Assembly: GCA_964619555.1 (NCBI GenBank)
Contig: CAZUDV010000003.1
Coordinates: 1 to 64,000, forward strand
Direction of reading: 5' to 3'
Source of the DNA: JAGOPY01 sp964619555
GTDB taxonomy: Bacteria > Bacteroidota > Bacteroidia > Bacteroidales > JAGOPY01
Length of the DNA stretch: 64,000 nucleotides
The translations under genes were made by a program, and so were the position numbers. Positions 26,601-34,166 of the stretch are shown piece by piece. The notes beneath the pieces were generated by a model. That model saw only the letters and a program-made list of their open reading frames with translations. It did not search any database and was not told the DNA's origin. Within the stretch, counting starts at the first letter, position 1. The number at the start of each line of letters is the position of its first letter.

Positions 26601-28053
26601 GTGCCGGATCGATCCAGCAAATCGTAACTTTCAGCGGATGATTTCCATCCGAATAGTATGTATACAGTTCTGTTTCGCCATTGGCAAGATATGAACGGCG
26701 TATTAAGTTTCCGATCGAATCGTCTTTGCGGATTAAAGCCGCCGCTCCATCGGCATTGAGCAAACCATGGCCGAACCGGTAGTCTGGACCATCCGCAGTT
26801 CCGGCCTCGTCTGCCGTATTGATCACAAGGGCTTTCAATTCATCGGCGTACATGTATGTCCCGTTCAGGTCGTGATGGTACTCCTGCAGCAATGCCATGG
26901 AACCGGTGACCACCGGGGAAGCCTGGGAAGTTCCTCCCATATTTCCGTATTGGGCATCTCCGGTGGCTATTGATGAAACAAGGTCTGCACCGTCTGCCAC
27001 GATATCGGGTTTGATTCTTCCGTCATCAGTAGGTCCCCATCCACTGAAGGCCGTCATGATCACATCGGACGGCTGAGAATATCCGCCTGCGATCTGTTCG
27101 ACGGCACCGACCGTCAGAAGATTTTTAGCAACTCCCCGGTTTCCAATGCAATCATACCCATCCGATCCACCATCGGGGTCCCTTGACGCTGTACTCCAAA
27201 CCCATCCTCCTCCGCTCCAGACCCAATGGCCCGAATTCCAGTCGTCATTGCGGTCATTTCCGGCAGATTTGACGATCAGGTACTGAGGGCAAAGCCGTGC
27301 AAGGGAATCCCAGGTCTTGGCCAAAGGGCCATAAAATCCAAATTCGTAATCTTCGGTGGTGCTTATGGAAATATCCCCGAACCAGTACCACGTGCCGGAA
27401 TCGTCGTACCATCCCCGAATGGCTCCATAAGAGTGGTTACTGAGCATCAGGTCATCATTTACATAAGCCAGTCCCATCTCACTGACATCATTGTCCCAGT
27501 CATAGGCATCCAGTGCCGCTTCGGTTGCCATCCCGTGAGCTGAAGCGGTCTGCCCCTCGGCAATCAGTGTCCCGGCAACATGAGTGGAATGATTAGATAA
27601 GCTGGCCGGAGCATCGCGCTGGGTCACCCTGCTGGCTCCGGCACCAACACGAAACTCTTGGTGGGTGGCCCTTACGCCGCCTCCATCCCACTCCCCTATG
27701 AGCATGATGTCGCCGGTCAGGCTGAGCCCGAGATCACCACCTGTCCAGAGATTGTCAGTACCTGAAGTGATTGCCGCGTTTAGGTTATGGGTCATCACAT
27801 ATTCAGGCATTCCGTTTTCTCCAAGTGAAATAATTTCGATGATCCTTCCATCCGGGTACTCTTTTCTGACTGGCCATCCGTTTTCACTGGCAGCCCGGAC
27901 AGCTTCCGCTTTTTTAGCCCAAAAAGATTCCGTGAAACTGGAACAAAATTTTTCAATATCCTGTCTGGTGGCTTCTTGTGAATAGATTTGCAGGCTTAAC
28001 AAAATCATTGCCGGGATGAACATTGATTTCATCCGAAAAGAACTTTTTTTCAT
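20698..28053 (-). CDS. Giant exported subtilisin-family protease with beta-helix stalk (2451 residues)
   Basis: A signal peptide (1-26) is followed by an S8 peptidase domain (about 100-440) with catalytic D123 in EWDGGG, H158 in HSTHVAGT, oxyanion N266 in SAGND and S376 in GGTSQASP. A jelly-roll domain (about 450-580) comes next. Some 1850 residues of beta-helix-like repeats follow, with recurring G-x-(L/I)-x-(I/V)-x-x-G-x-(L/I) rungs such as GNLTINAG and GGTLDLNG. Two W-x-G...NW...P...IP modules lie inside, starting near residues 583 and 1600. It should be exported and cell-surface or secreted, but the C-terminus (GTFSTNGFLITVEP) shows no type IX sorting domain. Substrate is unknown. It is the last gene of a reverse-strand block of large surface proteins. 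An autotransporter-like adhesin/protease is the best reading. Confidence 0.88.
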   Translation of the reverse strand: MKKSSFRMKSMFIPAMILLSLQIYSQEATRQDIEKFCSSFTESFWAKKAEAVRAASENGWPVRKEYPDGRIIEIISLGENGMPEYVMTHNLNAAITSGTDNLWTGGDLGLSLTGDIMLIGEWDGGGVRATHQEFRVGAGASRVTQRDAPASLSNHSTHVAGTLIAEGQTASAHGMATEAALDAYDWDNDVSEMGLAYVNDDLMLSNHSYGAIRGWYDDSGTWYWFGDISISTTEDYEFGFYGPLAKTWDSLARLCPQYLIVKSAGNDRNDDWNSGHWVWSGGGWVWSTASRDPDGGSDGYDCIGNRGVAKNLLTVGAVEQIAGGYSQPSDVIMTAFSGWGPTDDGRIKPDIVADGADLVSSIATGDAQYGNMGGTSQASPVVTGSMALLQEYHHDLNGTYMYADELKALVINTADEAGTADGPDYRFGHGLLNADGAAALIRKDDSIGNLIRRSYLANGETELYTYYSDGNHPLKVTICWIDPAHSALTPSLNPTTVCLVHDLDLRVINPTGGIAYPWLLNRTSPASAAIRADNDFDNVETVYLPNPTPGEYTIQVNHEGAISGQYYGLVVSGLQSQRFVNTWTGGGASDYWYVDANWSLGHDPKISEEAIIPDGSSFHAIVDIVDGYCYDLEIGEDAIVEIHDDSLTIDHELLLWGELEMDMDPGRLIINGSAFNYTGGTLDIQAPNCQIWVSGSWRFYGGVNANLTNGTVNFTGTGISYIYSYDDDAAFNRLGIYKTGGGYVIHSDASIYPLRTNDYFYLHFNSEFRSNTSQPVIVKGYFSKTSSATCNLNMGTIVMDGNATSIYFDGAGYFNNLTISPTSSITLQDDITVHGNLLIEQGTLVAGNHKIHVHGSWANTVGDAGFTETGSRVMFDNGDGSSNINSDENFDTLDIAIFDAVYIDNAADSVTCDHLYVTGGAVNVSAGSFTADDLVQSGIYGGWFVSGTGKVNLHQDGAQYIDLFGFLNISGGEMHVWGGGDNSYWGYSAANTVTMSGGILDFVNRGVHLYSSYGVTDNIYGGTIYTASDFRVFRSDFNPTGGTVLFRGSSDANISHNAGSNFYSITIDKFGSEADIVIEPDRKMARDVNPAEIVSDAGNNQYLTRKIPPGSGRSNTVSLLSNIDMNGSLLIDDGILDVSASNFSVNIAGNWTNNVDLVGFNERNGAVTFDGPSSRSIFTSENFYNLIVNKTYASIGGLILQDGNIIRVTNNMTVTDGTIEIDPTTILEIWGDLSIATGAGINADDNPNTVRIKGDWTDNNAAISNTVGFYPGTGSTVQFLGTTDQYFFTSASTGLLHNLTIDMGTAYFRPTDNLELTGDLNILSGWWYDGATDLTHSFKGDFTIASAGGYLTTTGTVTRFIGSSDQVITWSGTSGYFSDLIIDKSIADGGERSNTVSLATPIYLLNSPTLSVVYGTLDLNGQFIRATGDVKVYNGGVIDIDGDAWLEVGGSDSLIVYNGGTLQVIGAAGHLAGVKGHSGNIYVFSIESGGNISARYGMFQHMDANGVNIKNGALVNVANNFDFYTFQNGFSGTGTLLTINNNQTFTVDSAYFPTSSTSVNVTKTLNQGTVNFVGATGAWAGPGHENDAFGRINWAEHGLWDGSESTNWSTDGNWGFDMAPTSSVDVVIPAGCPNYPLLAGGLGVNTSAYTYDCKSLTIQSGGNLSFSTASDLTNAGTVTVYGKLSIGDDYLGNSGSLLDMQGDSIKLGTASSDGRFLLYSGSTVNQTTGHIMAESYYLESGCNFAVYGCDQHLYKNGTAPATATIVIHDPDAHFSTLWIDNLASGSLSTSTEDLECYYLRIHGTFNPFGKEVLAIYNDVYGTLQIDSGLIHVTQNGPYFHGPDGVLNMTGGTFYAGDSVRWYSGSAGNLTGGSIYAEEKWKFYDGAEVVMATGHTTCFNEPLGTTIICEDASSTFGTVVFNKPLAATSDISITSSTAAPMRVAGNLTINAGNQCILNGDMIVAGELINDASSEIDVNSGSNLVISGDLTVNGGFHTSNGNVLIHGDFEESSTGNITIDGGSFICDHNLGESRAMYYLYGNLTMSSGTFEITENHFNFNASAVENITGGTIRVGGSVIAPAANFTPAGGTLELIDWPGSGHPYIELHPDNYLNNLVVNGPDTWLISGSGASRLLVKRDLTINAGCLNGSDDTLYVADDWINNIGVSGFTCGTGIVILNGTAPSPERQQIIGNTTFYDLTNLNPYAIVQIDGAITVSRNYLAAAAGASCQTLVNGSPVNINGQLILPQGYFALSTAAPVVNVASLDQGGTIQLTNGTLNVGDLTESGIFGTYTLYNGTINLTQDGAGFFDLYGDIYIHGGTMNLIGGNDVSYWPGSGSHMLEMSAGVLDFQDVGIQMLNNNMTYNISGGKIRSAWHIIADEACNVFDPTGGSMEMYGNGNANVNLGTGSYFHDLIVNKPGYVVTATRNFPVKGELDIRAGTFSTNGFLITVEP

Positions 28054-28251
28054 GACTGATAAACTTATTTATAAAACAAAAGCACATCGTCGTCACGGGC
28101 TATCGCCATGATTTCGGGTACGGTGAAGGGATGAAAGGAAAGATTCGAAAGAGTTGGTCTGGTTATGAGGATAACGGCAAATTCATCCCGGATCTGACCT
28201 TAAATATAAGCAATCCGAAGGAAAAATTCAAGATATTTTTTCAAACATTGA

Positions 28252-31200
28252 TTAATTCTGAATATTCAGGTCACCTTCCGAAATGATCAAAGAAGAGCCG
28301 GGTTTGAGAATAACCCCTTTCAGTTCTACAGTCGATAGAATAAACGGGGATAATCCCGACGGCAGTATCACAACATTGGAGCAAGGTTCAGGTGTCTTAT
28401 TTCCAATCCAGTTTTGCTGGTTATCCCATTCATGGCTGGATAAACCGAGCCATACTGCTTTGGAAGGCAACTCATAAGCACCAATATCAGGCATAAAAGG
28501 TGATCTCTGTTTTCCCTCGAAATCAAAAGACACGGCAGGATTAGTTTGTATTCCATTGCAAATTGCGAGTTCGCTGCTGATGATGAGCCCGAAGTCACCG
28601 GAAGTGGTATCCCTGAACGGTACATGTCCGATCACCCTTCCATCCTCATCGGGGTAAGGAGAACCACCCCATGTTTCCGGGTTTGTAAAATACAGGTTAT
28701 GAGCCAGTAAAAAATTTCCAGAAAAACCCAGGTGGACAAAATAATCATCTACTACCTTGAAAATATTATTTAAAATGCCAAACCCGCCGGCATTTTCGTG
28801 ATCCTCCAGCAAAAGGCCCTTATTCACATTAAAAACAGTATTATTTTGAAACCGGGAACCGGAATGACCGGTGCCATCAATCCAGAGAGCATAGGCATTA
28901 TCAGGATTTTCAAATGAACTGAAAAAGACATTATTGGACAACTCCATGCTGTCAGATTGGCCGTGAATTTTCATGTAAACGGCATAACCAACATCCGGAT
29001 ATCCGATATTTTTCAAAAAATTACCCGAGATCCTGGTGCCATTGGCGTGACTGTGAACTTCCACGGCACCCTGGTCAGGATCGAGGATTTGAATATCATG
29101 AATAAAATTATTTTCTATGATGTTATACTTATTGTACTCGCTGATGTGAATGGCATGTTTCATGTTGCCGTATGACAGGGAATCGCCTCCTCTGATTTCA
29201 CATTTGAGGATGTGAGTGAAATGACTCTGATTATTGAAGCCAGGCATCAGATCCGTACCGACCGAGATACCTTCTGCCGACAGGTCATCCAGAACGACAT
29301 GTGTTATGATATTGTGACACGCCGGATTATCTTCGTTTCCATTTACATAAATGCCGGTGCTGTCACAAGAGTGTATCCTGTTATTGCAAATCACATTGAA
29401 AGACGAATTCTGTATCTGCAGCCCGATTCCCCCGTCATGACCGGTGAAATCAATGCCATCAATTATATTGAAATTGGCAGGATTGGCGTTATATCTGCCA
29501 TCGCCAACCGGTTGTCCGATATAAATCGTCGGGTCGGGATCAATAATATCCACTGAATCCAGAATGACCCGCTCGTTTTCCGGGTCTGTTGTATATTTAC
29601 GGTAGATAACCGGCAAGGCAACGGTAACCGAAAGCAATGACGAATCTCCGCAGACTCCGGATTCATCATTAAAAATGGCGCCGTCGACTGTGATGAAATC
29701 CTCTTCGTCATCGATTTCTTTCACCTGGAAATAACCATTGTTGTAACGCTTGCTGTTATATATATAAGCGAAATACTTACCCGGAAACGATTCGGTGTCA
29801 ATACCGGAAAGGTCAGTCCCGGCAGGGAACTGTATTTTATTGGTATCCAGCAGAATGACCCCGGTTGTCAGGGGGACGACCTGTTCACCGTTACTTTCAA
29901 TCGTAAGTTTTTCCGGATAGACACCTGGCTTGATGAAAATAATAGATCCCGGATCCGGATTTAATGAAACTGCTTCGGCAATGGAATTCAATGCCGTTTC
30001 CCAGGTTTGTCCGTCACCCGAAGTGGGCAGAGAGCCATCAACGTATTGACACCCTGAGGAGTAGCTGAACAGTATGCAGAAATCTGTCAGGGTACCTGGT
30101 GTTGTTCCGGTATTGACCATTTTCAGGTTCCAGTTTCCGGTAATCGATGTATCCTGCAAAACATAAAGCGGTTCCTCCGGCCGGAAGAATCCGGTAAAAG
30201 GCGGTAAAGACTGGGTAATAATCAAATCAGATTCATCGTCAAAAACAGTGTTTGAATAATGGTCCAGTACAAAGCCGTTTTTTGTGCTGAGCTCGATTTC
30301 CATTCCGGAAGGGCTTACCAGGAACAGATTGATATCCCTGCAGGAAGTATGACTTAAACTGACTCTGACATTGCAGTCCAGAATCCTTCCTCCGCACGAA
30401 ATATTGATTTGCTTATTGACCGTGCTGTTCGCCGGAATCGACAACGGAAGGCCACTGGCGCAATAACTTGCACTGGTATCCTGCAGGATGTAGTAATTGA
30501 AATAAAGAGGCGGGACCTCTGTCCCGGGAGGATTCGTCCCTCTTCCATATTCGGGCAAAGTGACCACATACCCGCCCGAAAGCGCCTGAGCGGCGAAATA
30601 ATAGGAAATCTTACTGCCAATAGGGAATTCCGGGAAGATAAAATCCAGGGTATCTCCGTTCGCCGATACAGGATTAACATAACTGAATGGCTCATTATCA
30701 AGCCTGAAATACATTCTTGGGGCGTTAGCCCCCGTGTCCGGGCAGTAAGGGCTGGTGATGATCAGCCGGGCAACCCGCTCGGCGGTCAGCAGACTGGTTT
30801 CGACCGGCTGGTGCGTCAATTCCATGCGGAAATCCGAGGCGGCATTCATGGCTGAGGCAATGACACCCCTCGACATGGCGAGGAAATACGGCCTGTTCAT
30901 ATTGCCATAATTATCGTTGACAGTATGGTAATACGGATTGAAATCGATCTGGTACTGTTCTATGGTGCATACGGCCGGATAACCTTTCCCCCAGAACCGG
31001 AAATGATCGCTTGAACCGATCGTAATGACATTGGGAGAAAGAATGGGTTGATAGATCCTCATATTGTCAATATGCGATTCCATTAAAGGCATGGAAGCTG
31101 TATTGGTGCAGACAGAATAACCGTAGTCATTGTTACCATCCCATGCTATCATGTCCTGGTTGAACACCCCGAGGATTTCATGACCCAACAGGTATGCCGA

Positions 31201-31752
31201 ATCGGCGTAGTACTGTGAACCGATCAGTCCCTGTTCTTCTTCGTCGAAAGCGATGAATTTCACTGTATAGGGGAAAGACATCTGGCTCATAAGTCTCGCG
31301 GCCTCCAGCAAGGCACTGACACCCGAGGCATTGTCATCAGCCCCCGGAGCTACTGAAGAAGAAGGCATATCATCGTAATGAGCACAAATAATATACTGTT
31401 GTTCCGGATATACGGTTCCCGGCAAAGTGGCGACAACATTCTGCCCGTTGTCATCGTATTGTTGCAGATAAGCGCTCAACCCGCAGGACTGGAACTTCTC
31501 CAGAATAAATTGGGCAGCTTTGGAGTTATCGGCATAATTGGAGTGGCGGGTCAAGATAACATCAGTCACACCGCTGATGACAACGGAAGTATCACCGGAC
31601 AGTTGCCGGTTAAGTATCGAAAGCGAACTATCGGTAACCTGGCTAACCAGTGAATCGATGACCGGACTATAACCATACTGCGCGTTGGTATATAATACGT
31701 TGCAAAAGAACAGCAGTACGATTAGTAAAAAAGAGTTAAGGGCAGTTTTCAT
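28252..31752 (-). CDS. Exported M28 metallopeptidase with P-domain and parallel beta-helix
   Basis: The 1166-residue protein has a signal peptide (1-24) and an M28 peptidase domain (about 60-310). Zinc ligands are readable: H125 in AHYDD, D140 in GADDNASG, the FDEEEQG glutamates (171-173), D200 and H276 in YYHTVND. A linker domain follows, then a proprotein-convertase P-like domain (about 440-590; CGGRILDCNVRVSLSHTSC, SPSGMEIEL and a GNWNLKM motif). A right-handed beta-helix (about 600-1095) and a C-terminal W-x-G...NW...P module (1100-1166) complete it. Residues from about 590 onward are paralogous to the downstream 759-residue protein. It is probably a surface aminopeptidase. No sorting domain of the type IX system is visible. 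Confidence 0.88.
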   Translation of the reverse strand: MKTALNSFLLIVLLFFCNVLYTNAQYGYSPVIDSLVSQVTDSSLSILNRQLSGDTSVVISGVTDVILTRHSNYADNSKAAQFILEKFQSCGLSAYLQQYDDNGQNVVATLPGTVYPEQQYIICAHYDDMPSSSVAPGADDNASGVSALLEAARLMSQMSFPYTVKFIAFDEEEQGLIGSQYYADSAYLLGHEILGVFNQDMIAWDGNNDYGYSVCTNTASMPLMESHIDNMRIYQPILSPNVITIGSSDHFRFWGKGYPAVCTIEQYQIDFNPYYHTVNDNYGNMNRPYFLAMSRGVIASAMNAASDFRMELTHQPVETSLLTAERVARLIITSPYCPDTGANAPRMYFRLDNEPFSYVNPVSANGDTLDFIFPEFPIGSKISYYFAAQALSGGYVVTLPEYGRGTNPPGTEVPPLYFNYYILQDTSASYCASGLPLSIPANSTVNKQINISCGGRILDCNVRVSLSHTSCRDINLFLVSPSGMEIELSTKNGFVLDHYSNTVFDDESDLIITQSLPPFTGFFRPEEPLYVLQDTSITGNWNLKMVNTGTTPGTLTDFCILFSYSSGCQYVDGSLPTSGDGQTWETALNSIAEAVSLNPDPGSIIFIKPGVYPEKLTIESNGEQVVPLTTGVILLDTNKIQFPAGTDLSGIDTESFPGKYFAYIYNSKRYNNGYFQVKEIDDEEDFITVDGAIFNDESGVCGDSSLLSVTVALPVIYRKYTTDPENERVILDSVDIIDPDPTIYIGQPVGDGRYNANPANFNIIDGIDFTGHDGGIGLQIQNSSFNVICNNRIHSCDSTGIYVNGNEDNPACHNIITHVVLDDLSAEGISVGTDLMPGFNNQSHFTHILKCEIRGGDSLSYGNMKHAIHISEYNKYNIIENNFIHDIQILDPDQGAVEVHSHANGTRISGNFLKNIGYPDVGYAVYMKIHGQSDSMELSNNVFFSSFENPDNAYALWIDGTGHSGSRFQNNTVFNVNKGLLLEDHENAGGFGILNNIFKVVDDYFVHLGFSGNFLLAHNLYFTNPETWGGSPYPDEDGRVIGHVPFRDTTSGDFGLIISSELAICNGIQTNPAVSFDFEGKQRSPFMPDIGAYELPSKAVWLGLSSHEWDNQQNWIGNKTPEPCSNVVILPSGLSPFILSTVELKGVILKPGSSLIISEGDLNIQN

Positions 31753-31818
31753 TCAGGATTAAAACAACAAAGCTTTAATCCAGCAAATATGCAGAAGGTA
31801 ATATTAGAATCTGTCTAA

Positions 31819-34098
31819 TTAATAAACAGTTAATAACCGTCCATTGTTAACATTGACGGTTGCATTGTCCTCCAGTTGCAATCCTTTGCAGACTGCATCA
31901 GTGACGGAAACCACGGGCAGGTTGGATTTCAGGGGTATTACAGCCTGGATGAAACTGGTCGGTACCAGCTCCGGACTCCAGTTCAGGTAATTGTGCCAGT
32001 CCTGGCTGACATTGCCGGTCCAGCTGCAGGATACCAGAACGGATTCAAATGCACCGATAGTCGGATTTGAAGCCTGGCGGGTATCTTGAACATAATCCGT
32101 GGTGATCACTGAGACGGAAGTCCCGTTTGAAATGCAGACCGATCCTGTTTTGAGCTGGACTCCATGAGGGCTGCTGAAAAATGACGGATTGACGAATTGG
32201 GGATCTCCCACCTGCCGGCCCGTTTCACTGTGGTACGGATCGCCCGGGGCAGTAGGGACAGAAGGGTAACAATTGTGAGAAACCGTGAACCGGCCGGTGG
32301 TGCCGCTGCTTGTAAAATAGGCTCCTCCCCCTGAGTAATTGATGTAAAGGATGTTATTTTGCACCAGGAACACGGGAGGTGTCACACCTATATCTTCAAA
32401 GAGAATTCCGTTGTCGACATTCAGTACCGTATTGTATACCGCCTTGCTCCCGGAATGCCCGGCGCCATTGAATCTAAAGGCATAAATATCGTCATTCATT
32501 AGGGAAGATTTCAACAGCACGTTGTTAAAAACATTGATGTCAAGACTGCTATTCCTGATATAAACAATGGAATTGGTGCCGGAAACGGCTTTACCGATAT
32601 CCCTGAAAAAATTGCAGGAGATATTCGTTTTCCTTACATTATCCCAGATCTCCACCGTTCCTTTCCCTGCCGACTGGCTGTCATAGCTTCGGAATGTATT
32701 GCCTTCAATCATGGTAAACGCGGTTTTGGGGTGCACGTCCAACATGTTCCATAACCGGTCATTGGAGGAACCGGCATCATTTTCTACATAGATCTTATTG
32801 CCTTTTATAAGGGTGAAGTATGCATAATTTGAATTGCCGGTCGATCCGCCATGCTTCCCGATCTTGATTGCCCTTTGAAAGGTATTGTATATTTTATTCC
32901 CGTCAAGGATATTATACCGGGCTGGTTTGAGAGAACTGCCGCTGATATAAACCCCAACCGTATCAAGGTTATAGACACGTCCATTCCGGAACACGTTGAA
33001 ACTGGAGCTCTGGATACGGAGTCCGGTTTTGTTGGTGGCGCTCCCGGTCAGGTCAAATCCGTCAATTATGTTATAATTGGCTGCTGTAGCACTGTCGCCG
33101 GTGCCGATGGGGGTTCCGATATAACAATTAGCTTTGGAAGAACCAACTCCTGCTGTATTGACGATGACCCTTTCCGTTTCAGGATTGGAGGAGTATTTCT
33201 TATAAAATACCGGCATCCCAATGGATGCCTGCAACAGCGAGGTGTCGCCGGATGCGCCCGTTTCAGGCATAAATGCTGCGTTATCCACGATCACATAATC
33301 CTCGGCATCATTGACCGAAAGGATCGGATAAGCACCGTTGTTGCATTTCCAGCTTCTGAAAACATAGGCATAATATTTTCCCGGGTAGCTGGCGGGGCTG
33401 ACACATGAAAGGTCTGTCCCGGATGGAAAAGTTATCTTATTTGTATCCGAGAGGGAGACATTATAAGTTACCGGGACGAGTTCGCTCCCGTTGGTTTTAA
33501 TGACCAGCGCTTCATTATAGGTGCCGGGCCAAACCAGGACCTCATCGCCGGGCGTCAACGATTTATTGGTTGCTTCCGTGATCGTTTTCAGGGCAGTACC
33601 CCACGACAGGCCGGTGCCTGATACGGCGACCCTGTAATCCACATAATAGGTTGTTTTAGTCGCAGGCCCAACGGAACCATTGACAATGGCCGGATTGACA
33701 GTCGTTAGGTTTGTTCTGGAAAATTCATAATTGATTATGGTCAGAATTGAATTTCCTCCTTTATAGTTGAAATGTAATGTCACCAAAGTGCCATTAATAT
33801 TAGTTGGGGATGTGGCAGACCATACCAGCCCCACCTGCGCATTATCCGGATCATAATTAATAAAGCTGGTAGGGGGGATTGTGCCCGGTGTATATCCGGT
33901 GTATGCCAATACATTCGTATCAACCGGCAAAAAGAACTGGACAGCCGCCATATCGGTCGGAAATCCTGAGGCAACAATGGCAACGCTGATGCCCTGGCAC
34001 GGGGGCGAAGTGATGTCGGGTAATGTTATTGTTTGGGCTATGGGCCTTTCGATAAAAATAAAAGTACTCAGAACCACAATGAAAAAAATCCTTCTCAT
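31819..34098 (-). CDS. Exported cohesin-like/parallel beta-helix protein
   Basis: The 759-residue protein has a signal peptide (1-21) and an N-terminal beta-sandwich (about 23-150) resembling cohesin-like domains (VQFFLPVDTNVLAYTGY, then GTLVTLHFNY). A right-handed beta-helix (about 155-690) and a C-terminal WTG...NW...P...IP module (692-759) follow. The part from about 150 aligns throughout with the beta-helix and tail of the adjacent M28 peptidase; for example DTNKIxFPxGTDLS, GKYxAY and IIDGxDxTG blocks are shared. The function is unknown; carbohydrate or protein binding at the surface is plausible. A -7 box lies upstream at 34141. Confidence 0.82.
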   Translation of the reverse strand: MRRIFFIVVLSTFIFIERPIAQTITLPDITSPPCQGISVAIVASGFPTDMAAVQFFLPVDTNVLAYTGYTPGTIPPTSFINYDPDNAQVGLVWSATSPTNINGTLVTLHFNYKGGNSILTIINYEFSRTNLTTVNPAIVNGSVGPATKTTYYVDYRVAVSGTGLSWGTALKTITEATNKSLTPGDEVLVWPGTYNEALVIKTNGSELVPVTYNVSLSDTNKITFPSGTDLSCVSPASYPGKYYAYVFRSWKCNNGAYPILSVNDAEDYVIVDNAAFMPETGASGDTSLLQASIGMPVFYKKYSSNPETERVIVNTAGVGSSKANCYIGTPIGTGDSATAANYNIIDGFDLTGSATNKTGLRIQSSSFNVFRNGRVYNLDTVGVYISGSSLKPARYNILDGNKIYNTFQRAIKIGKHGGSTGNSNYAYFTLIKGNKIYVENDAGSSNDRLWNMLDVHPKTAFTMIEGNTFRSYDSQSAGKGTVEIWDNVRKTNISCNFFRDIGKAVSGTNSIVYIRNSSLDINVFNNVLLKSSLMNDDIYAFRFNGAGHSGSKAVYNTVLNVDNGILFEDIGVTPPVFLVQNNILYINYSGGGAYFTSSGTTGRFTVSHNCYPSVPTAPGDPYHSETGRQVGDPQFVNPSFFSSPHGVQLKTGSVCISNGTSVSVITTDYVQDTRQASNPTIGAFESVLVSCSWTGNVSQDWHNYLNWSPELVPTSFIQAVIPLKSNLPVVSVTDAVCKGLQLEDNATVNVNNGRLLTVY

Positions 34099-34140
34099 GG
34101 CAAAAATCAGATTAATGGTCTGCTTTCAAAATCAGAGCTA

Positions 34141-34148
34141 CAAAGGTA
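34141..34148 (-). promoter_or_regulatory. -7 promoter box for the cohesin-like gene
   Basis: TACCTTTG on the reverse strand, 42 bases before the start at 34098, gives this gene (and perhaps the M28 and subtilase genes) a promoter separate from the FG-GAP gene. Confidence 0.5.
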
Positions 34149-34166
34149 GGCTAAGAAAAATTAATG

